Positions 57,802 through 64,000 of a DNA stretch of 64,000 bases are shown here, piece after piece. Position 1 is the first letter of the stretch. Each line of letters starts with the position of its first letter. The notes under the pieces are model-generated. The model saw nothing but the letters and a program-made list of their open reading frames with translations, searched no databases and was not told where the DNA came from. Location of the stretch: the NCBI GenBank assembly GCA_015680685.1, contig MNCI01034627.1, positions 326,592 through 390,591 on the forward strand. The letters run 5' to 3'. This DNA comes from Gnetum montanum. Lineage: Eukaryota; Streptophyta; Gnetopsida; Gnetales; Gnetaceae. The translations under genes were made by a program, and so were the position numbers.

Positions 57802-58913
57802 TTTTGATAAACTTTAAAATAACTCTTTATGTAAAATAAAATAAAAATGAGAAAATAACTTTTTTCTAGTAAAGTGAAAATGAAATGGCTATAAAAATGA
57901 ATATAAAAAATAGAATATTCAATTTAGAATTTAAGAAAAATAAACTTGAAAAAAATAACATGTATACTAATGAGATCTGAATAAACCACCTCACCAAAGT
58001 TAGGACCAAGGTAAGGAGTGCCAAATAAAACTAGAAAATAAAAAATAGAAAAACATCCTTTTTCTAGCACTAGAAAAAGAGTGTTGATGGAAAAATTTTG
58101 ATAACATCCTTTGAGTTAACAAATTTAAAGCTATGATGCATACAGAAAGCAGAAGTGTGAATAGAAGTGCATTAAACAAATACTTTTAATTTAAACTAAA
58201 ATAAAAAATATTTCATAAATATTAAATAGAAAAGAAATATAGAAAAATATAATTTAAATATTTTATTATATTTTAATTCATATCCCCACCTATGAACCTA
58301 TCCTTGGCCTTTGCATATACTCATATACGTAAACACATATTGAATCACAAATCCTTGATTCCCCACTTCTAAGAATCAAATTCATTTAATATATAGATTT
58401 AAAGAGACTATTGCCTAGAGTGTCTCCAATATGAATACAAATACCCATGAATAGTCTTAGCTAGTTAAGTGTAATATGGTGTAAAAATTCAAATTAGAAA
58501 TTAAGTTTTTATGAGAATAATTTCTAAGATTATATTTATGACAAAGATAGTAAAGTTCAATACTCAAATTTTTTAGAGGATATAATAAAAATAATAAAAT
58601 GACAAATCTTTCCTAATATTTAAATATTAAAGGAATACAAATTAAAAATTTGAATGAAAAATTAAAAATATTTAAAATATAACAACAAAAAATTCTTAAA
58701 AAATATAGAGCATTTTAATGAAACAAAAATTTCGTCCTAAGAATAGGTTAGATTAAAAACTAAATTTAAAAGATTACTCATATCGAACTCACAAACTATA
58801 AAACTTAAAGTCTTAAAAAATAAAAATAAATTAAAAACCACGACTTGGTAAAAACATGAACTTCAAACTACTTTAAATTTCAGAACAAACTTACCTTTTA
58901 GTAAACTTTTAAT
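57802..58913. other. AT-rich sequence between E7 gag and coiled-coil ORF
   Basis: Very A-rich on the + strand with AAAATAAAA words. No coding motif. It could include the primer site and leader of E7 but no TGG-type site was recognised. Confidence 0.4.
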
Positions 58914-59450
58914 TTATTCAACCAACTCAAAAACTCTTTGCATCAACTTACTTGCCCATACCTTAAGAAGATACATCTCTTCTAGCATGTTTACATGTTT
59001 AGCCATTTTTTCTTCTAAGAGTTGCTTAAAGGAATCCTTATTCAAAGAGTAATTAATGTCAATATTCTTTTCCATTGTTTCTAATGATGCAAATTCATCC
59101 AATAATAAATTTAAAGGAATAGGACTAAAGGGGAAACCAATATCTAACTATGGTAAGAATTTTGATAATTTTGAACTCTCCTCTTTCATTTCAAAAACTT
59201 GGTTAGAAAGGAATGAAATCAGATTCTAAATAAAAAAATGAAAATCCAATAGATCTAGAATGTTTTCTTTGCCCCTCTATTCAATCAATTCCTCCATCTT
59301 TAAATTTTCTACCTTTTGCCTCTTTAGGTTCAACTCCTACAAACTGATGGTATCCCAAGCCATTTTAACTCTCTCCATCTTCTTGGCTTTTGTACCCATA
59401 AAAAATGAACACCACATTCAAACTATAGTATTAGAGTTCTTTTAAAATGA
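58914..59450 (-). pseudogene. Coiled-coil ORF upstream of E7 gag
   Basis: Minus-strand reading from about 59,440 to the stop at 58,914 is nearly continuous (stops near 59,328, 59,283, 59,226 and 59,145) and rich in Leu, Glu, Lys and Asn, for example EMKEESSKLSKFL and QLLEEKMAKHVNMLEEMY. Heptad-like. It could be an extra ORF in front of gag, as Ogre elements have, or an unrelated fragment. Confidence 0.4.
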
Positions 59451-60115
59451 AAATAAAAATCAACATTTTTTAATCATTACATAAGTAGCCAAAGGGTAGC
59501 TAAAATAATAGTAAGTGCACCATAGTTTTCTTTTATCTAGTACAACAAAGAAGTGTATTACTAGATATTAAATACTTCTTGCAAGAGAAAAAGGATCATC
59601 TAATATTTCATTATTCAAACTAAATGCTACTGAAGTATAAGCTTTGGCAGAGTTATGAGAGGATTCTTCCTATTCAAAAACAAATTTCTTGGTCCTTTCT
59701 TCATATCAAGCTTATCCTATGGCATTCACTCAAATGTGTGAAATAGCTTTATAAGAACCAACAAAAGATTTGATAGAGCCATAGAAATGTGAGAACAAAC
59801 TCTTCTTCTACACCCAAATGGAAAAATTATAAAATCAAAAAATCAAGATAACTCCAAAGTAGTTTTATCATCATTCATAAATCTTTTGGCCTAAATTACT
59901 TATGATTGTCCACATAGTAGGGATTCTATGCATGGTCTAGTAATTAACCATCAACATGATGTGTTTCAGTAAAGTAAATCCATGAACAATGGCTTCCTCC
60001 TTGAAGAAATGCAATAGTCCTAGGAAAACCATAGGATATAACAACATGGACTCCTTTAATACGCAGTGAACGTATTTTATTTGTAGGATATCTCTTTCTT
60101 GGACTTAGTGATGTA
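59451..60115. other. AT-rich sequence left of E5
   Basis: No coding or structural feature was recognised on either strand. Confidence 0.45.
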
Positions 60116-60741
60116 TTACCTAAAACACCCTAAAAAATGTAGGGTCATTCTTGCTTCACTAGGCCCTTGCAGTCCGCATAGCACTATGGCAGTTCATCAG
60201 AAGGAGAGCGTTCTAAGTTTAGGATGGCTAGTTCTGCAAATTTTCTACTTTGAGCATGGATAGGTTCTGCGTCATCCTGCTTTTCCACCAAAGTAGCCTG
60301 CCTAGTTGACAACCTACTTAGAAATGGTGTGCAAAGTTGGTAGCAACATTCTGTATGCACAAAAAATAGTTCGGCAAGTTTTCTATGTCATGAAGTCTAC
60401 TATGCTATGCTACGCCTTGTAACGTAGCAAGCTTCAGAACACGATGGTAGGACGAAGTGCTACGCTATGCTATGTCGCGTAGTGTAGCATGGCAACGGCT
60501 TCACTACCACTCCCCTCATGCAATTTCAAGTTCTACAACGATGTCCCTTTCCATCAAGAAGTGGTGGACCATGTCTACTGCTATGCTACACTGAGCTACA
60601 AGGTGCAACAAGGTGTAGCAATCCTACAGAAGAGACAGAAGGCAGCTCGAAGGACAGAAGAAGCAAAGTTCTCGAGACATGCATCGTAGGAAGCAAAGTT
60701 GATAAATCGACAAAGCTTTCGTGACTAAGGCCAGTTGCTGT

Positions 60742-60771
60742 GCTACGCTATGCTACGTAGCGTAGCGTAGC
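60742..60771. repeat. 30-bp near-perfect palindrome in E5 LTR
   Basis: GCTACGCTATGCTAC followed directly by GTAGCGTAGCGTAGC; 14 of 15 pairs are Watson-Crick and the other is G/T. It lies about 280 bases upstream of the TATA box. Confidence 0.85.
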
Positions 60772-61051
60772 GCAGCAAGCATGCATCGCAAATATAGCAA
60801 AACGAACAACAAGATGCTATACCAAGCATGCTATGCTACAAAGTACAGCAAGGCATGCAGCTTGTTGTGCAATATCAATGCACTTCACCTAATTAGACCA
60901 TTGGCACACGTCTCCAGATGTTAATGGTGCAATTACATCAAGGTAGGTTTACAGTTATAGCATAGCAGGTTCACATTACAATGGTCTTTCAATTCCAACG
61001 GTCATCTGCGGCATGCATGGCATCAGCAGGTTAACGCATGCCCTTTGGGCC

Positions 61052-61059
61052 TATAAATA
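61052..61059 (+). promoter_or_regulatory. TATA box of E5 LTR
   Basis: TATAAATA in the setting GGCCTATAAATACCTCGAG. Confidence 0.7.
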
Positions 61060-61831
61060 CCTCGAGAAACAGCATTCAAAGGGTTCAAAAATTTTGAACA
61101 AAATAGCATTAAAGGGTTCAGAATTTTCCAAAAACTAGCATTCAAAATAGGTCCAATGCCTGGTCCAGTTGACTCTCCTTCACTAAGTCCCCTACCCTCT
61201 TTCTCTAGCATTTAAGCTCTCTCCCCAACATGTTGTAACACCAAGAATTGTAAGCTTCCTGTTTGATACTACAAACAATTAGCACTTTCAGCTAGTATTT
61301 TGTTCTATCCTCCTTTTTCTACCATCTTGGTAGAATCCCTACACTATCAACATCTAAGTTCATGCCAAAATGCACCACCTTCTTTGCTCGACACGTCTTG
61401 GTTACTCTCGAGATCTTTGCACTCTGTCACACTATGCAATCGATTGTATCCGCCTTGACAGATCAAACTTGTAGCTTCGGAGTGGTGCATGTTTCTAACT
61501 ACACTTTATTTTATTTCTTTCTTGTTGTCTCGTTTGCATTATTTTCTCTTTTTTATTCACTTTCAAGCATTGCTTCGCATCGTTGTCACATTTTTCTACA
61601 TTATTTACTCTCAAGAATTATTTCGCATTTCCATTCCATCTCAAAAGTATATGTTGCAAAAGGCTATATAGACACTAATGTAAGTCCTTGTCTGATCGAC
61701 TAGACCTTTCAAGGCACCCCGTATCTGCACACACCCAGCACAGTCCTCCCACGGGTACAAAGTCGAAACTGTCGAGCCCGCTGACCCTTGGTGTTTTCCA
61801 GCCATCGACGTTTTCAGTCGCTACAGTTTTC

Positions 61832-61850
61832 TGGCGCTAGAAGGAGGGCC
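61832..61850 (+). promoter_or_regulatory. E5 primer binding site
   Basis: TGGCGCTAGAAGGAGGGCC six bases after the LTR end. It is the least decayed of the four sites of this superfamily in the window. The matching tRNA was not identified. Confidence 0.8.
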
Positions 61851-61870
61851 TTTTGGTTCCTTTTTCACTT

Positions 61871-62560
61871 ATCACAGTAGTTCTGTGAGCCTTCTGTACC
61901 CTGATACACATAAGCATAAATGCGACACCCTCTTGCGGTTCCTCGGGAGCCCTACAGAACACAAGGCCTCCGATCGCCGGCTAACTAGCTCTTTTATAGT
62001 TGTCTTGCATGCATTCTGTACCCCATCTCATGTGGTATAGACTGGTCACTTCGATGATCCCTTGGGGATCTTGCGAGATGCAAAGCCTACTTGACCACTA
62101 GTTAGCTTGCCCGTCTTACGGTTTTCTTGCATGCGTTCTGTACCCCATCTTGTGTGGTACAGACCGATCGCTTCGATGATCCTTTAGGGATCCTACAAGA
62201 TGCAAAGACTTCTTGTTAGCTTTCTTGTCTTACGGTAGTCTCATAAGCCTTCTACACCCCGATACGCATTAGCATAGACTTGACACCCATCTATGGTTGT
62301 TTATGCATCGTTTGGTGTAGATCGGTCGCCTCGATGGTTCCTTGAGAACCCTACGAGACATAAAGCCTCTGACGGCCAATTAATTCACCTTCCCTTTTTA
62401 CAGTAGCCTTGCATGTGCTCTGCACCTTAACTTGCACAGACATAAACGTGATACCCAATTGTGGTTGTTTGCACCTTGTGTGGTGCAGGTCGGTCACCCT
62501 GATGGTTCCTCCAAAATTCGGCAAGACATAAAGCTTCCTTTTACTACTTTTTTCGACTTT
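61871..62560 (+). ncRNA. Tandem structured repeats in E5 leader RNA
   Basis: Five imperfect units of about 100-175 bp. Typical order: CTGTACC, loop, GGTACAG, a GACCGATCGCTTCGAT linker, a 15-base hairpin, then AGATGCAAAGCCT. Stem 1 pairs are CTGTACC/GGTATAG (62,016/62,034), CTGTACC/GGTACAG (62,138/62,156), CTACACC/GGTGTAG (62,252/62,314), CTGCACC/GGTGCAG (62,420/62,482). Stem 2 arms are GGTTC/GAGCC (61,937), GATCC/GGATC (62,056 and 62,178), GGTTC/GAACC (62,336). Arms change together. Role unknown; RNA packaging, dimer contact or translation control are possibilities. Confidence 0.8.
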
Positions 62561-62626
62561 CTTGTTCAATTGCACTCTTTGGCATAACTTTTGTGTTTTT
62601 GCTTTTCCATAACAACCTACTTAATA

Positions 62627-64000
62627 ATGGATTTTTCATCTACCACTGCTAATGCCTTCAACATGGAAGTCCCCTTTAACGTTGAAGTTCCAGTCATGGT
62701 TCAAAGCAATACTGGTGTCGGACAACCACTGAATCCCACGCTGGAGGCACGTCAATCTCTCAGAATCCAAAATCAAGAACTTGAGGGATTAGCCCAGCAA
62801 CACGAGCATTACAGTTTCCTTTGTGCAAAGGTGTAGCCTTGGATTTACATGAACTCAAAGAAGAACGTAGCTTCGAGTTCGCTCATTGCAATAGGAAGGA
62901 ATTCATTCCTACCGTCGACGTTCCTTTTCTTTTAATGCAAGCGTATCAAAGGCTGCTAGACTAATTAATCTAGTTGGCTAGGCTTAGGGAGCAATAGGAC
63001 ACCGCGTCCAATGAGGACGATGCCTTTCAAGATGGATAGAAGGAACTCAATTCCTAATCCGACAAGGGAGGTTAAGCCAATCTTGTTCCTGTCCTGCCTA
63101 CCCAGCCCTTCTAGGCCAACCCGTTGTCTATCATCGCTCCCTTTGCCATCACGCCTACGCTTCAGCAGCCTACAATTGCAACTACAATGGGTAGCCATGC
63201 CACTTTCTTGGTGTATCATCACCCTTATTCCCCTATTACATTTGCAGCAACTGTGCCCCCATAAACTATTTATCAGCACATTCCTATAGTGCGTAACACG
63301 TCTATCACGACTACCCTACCGCATGTTCACACTATACCTACTTCGCAACTGCACATAACTTCCATGCCAATTCCTACGTACGTGTCTATTCCACCCAATG
63401 TGGCAGGCCCCAATCTATCCACATGGTGGACCCTGTTTGCTTCTTCATTTGTTCTACAACCATCGTAGATGGCTCACTATGTTCACCCTCAGACCTACCC
63501 AATCCCGCAAACGGTAAATCCTAACATGGGGCCATGGTCTGTCCCGTTGGTGATCCAAATGGTCTATTTGGTGGCTCAACTCGCAATTACTACTTTGATA
63601 GTACCACCCACTAGGTGGTGGACAATGCAAGCAGCACCTTTAGTGGGGGTGGCCCCAATGGCACTGCCGATAAGTTAGCCCACCACTGCCACCATGCCGC
63701 ATGTGGGAGCTATCACTATAGTCCCTCAACCATCTACAACATTGTTGGGTCTGGACCAAGAATTTTAGCTCATCTAGACCCTCACTAAGAAAATAAAATG
63801 TCTCAAAGCAATTGGGTCTAACATGGTACAAGTCATGAACTTTTATCAGGACGACCTGGTCAGCCCTGTAATCCCAGCTTTGATGTTACCTCTGGGGATG
63901 TCTCTTCTGCACTTCATGAAGTACGACAAGGAGGGAGATCCCACTGCACACCTTGTTACCTTCAAGTCTGAGTCTTTGTTATTGCAACAATGCCTACACA
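62627..64000 (+). pseudogene. gag: E5 gag, partial
   Basis: Starts MDFSSTTANAFNMEVPFNV; HEHYSFLCAKV ends at a TAG (62,834-62,836). A shifted frame continues with ELKEERSFEF and RKEFIPTVDVP. Frame 63,469-63,678 is rich in Pro/Thr/Val, and after two TAG codons the capsid begins with MNFYQDDLVSPVIPALM, FMKYDKEGDPTAHL. Capsid order matches E1 and E2. The rest lies beyond the window. Confidence 0.8.

Larger units (their letters stand above)
60121..61825 (+). repeat. E5 5' LTR
   Basis: Starts TAAAACACC (TG changed to TA) and ends GTCGCTACA. TATA box at 61,052-61,059. Contains GCTACGCTATGC palindromes at 60,395-60,490 and 60,742-60,771. The end matches those of E2 and E4 (GATGCTACA). Confidence 0.85.
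60121..64000 (+). mobile_element. E5: Ty3/gypsy element (Tat/Ogre-like), plus strand, 3' part outside window
   Basis: 5' LTR (60,121-61,825), primer site, structured leader repeats, gag to the window end. It keeps more CG dinucleotides than the other copies, so it may be younger. Possible left target copy is TTACC (60,116-60,120). Confidence 0.88.

Noticed and set aside
61832-61850. Naming the primer tRNA of the superfamily
   Set aside because: The site is clear but I could not match it with confidence to a tRNA 3' end from memory.
63011-63289. 92-codon open frame on + and its 104-codon minus partner
   Set aside because: Both are out of frame with the E5 gag linker, whose Pro/Thr-rich composition opens several frames.
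1-64000. Host protein-coding gene, tRNA or rRNA
   Set aside because: None recognised on either strand; all supported coding belongs to retroelements or to the antisense ORF inside them.

Overview
This window reads as intergenic DNA of a seed plant with a large, repeat-rich genome. Nearly every base belongs to, or is squeezed between, decayed LTR retrotransposons of plant Ty3/gypsy and Ty1/copia types. I found no ordinary host gene, tRNA or rRNA. Almost all open frames are broken, many by TAG or TAA where a Gln or Trp codon is expected. The species cannot be named from what is visible.

Layout. (A) 1-5,035: the 3' part of a + strand Ty1/copia element (gag zinc knuckle, protease, integrase, reverse transcriptase, RNase H, one 3' LTR). 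It sits in element E1. (B) E1, 5,041-18,222, minus strand, Ty3/gypsy: a split 5' LTR, gag, protease, a hairpin-forming minisatellite and an antisense ORF, cut off by the copia element. Its LTR is interrupted by E6 (12,286-17,525), a short gypsy element with protease but no polymerase and a perfect ATAGT target duplication. (C) E3, 18,223-26,285, plus strand: reverse transcriptase, two RNase H segments, integrase, the same minisatellite, one 3' LTR. (D) 26,286-27,233 and 55,487-60,120: AT-rich older sequence holding another gypsy family (gag on the minus strand). It was split by E2. (E) E2, 27,234-55,486, minus strand: a complete element with paired 2.04 kb LTRs and a perfect CCAAA target duplication, about 19.4 kb without its nested insert. 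(F) E4, 40,500-49,356, plus strand, nested in E2: paired LTRs, gag and protease only. (G) E5, 60,121 to the window end, plus strand: 5' LTR, primer binding site, a leader of tandem structured repeats, start of gag.

E1 to E5 are one superfamily: they share LTR starts near TGAAACAC, a primer site near TGGCGCTAGAAGGAGGGCC, gag and protease motifs and the minisatellite. Where pol is present (E2 and E3), a second RNase H follows the first. Size, second RNase H and 3' minisatellites fit the Tat/Ogre group of Ty3/gypsy elements (inference).

Four signals stand out. First, E2 carries, between protease and reverse transcriptase and on the opposite strand, a multi-exon ORF whose three GT-AG introns all preserve frame. 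E1 keeps a homologous fragment at the same place. Second, the E5 leader holds tandem repeats with two stems that vary by compensatory changes, and E2 has one copy of the same module. Third, the shared minisatellite has a short stem per unit, also with compensatory changes, at all sites examined. Fourth, E4 looks like the product of recombination between minisatellite arrays that removed pol and the antisense ORF.
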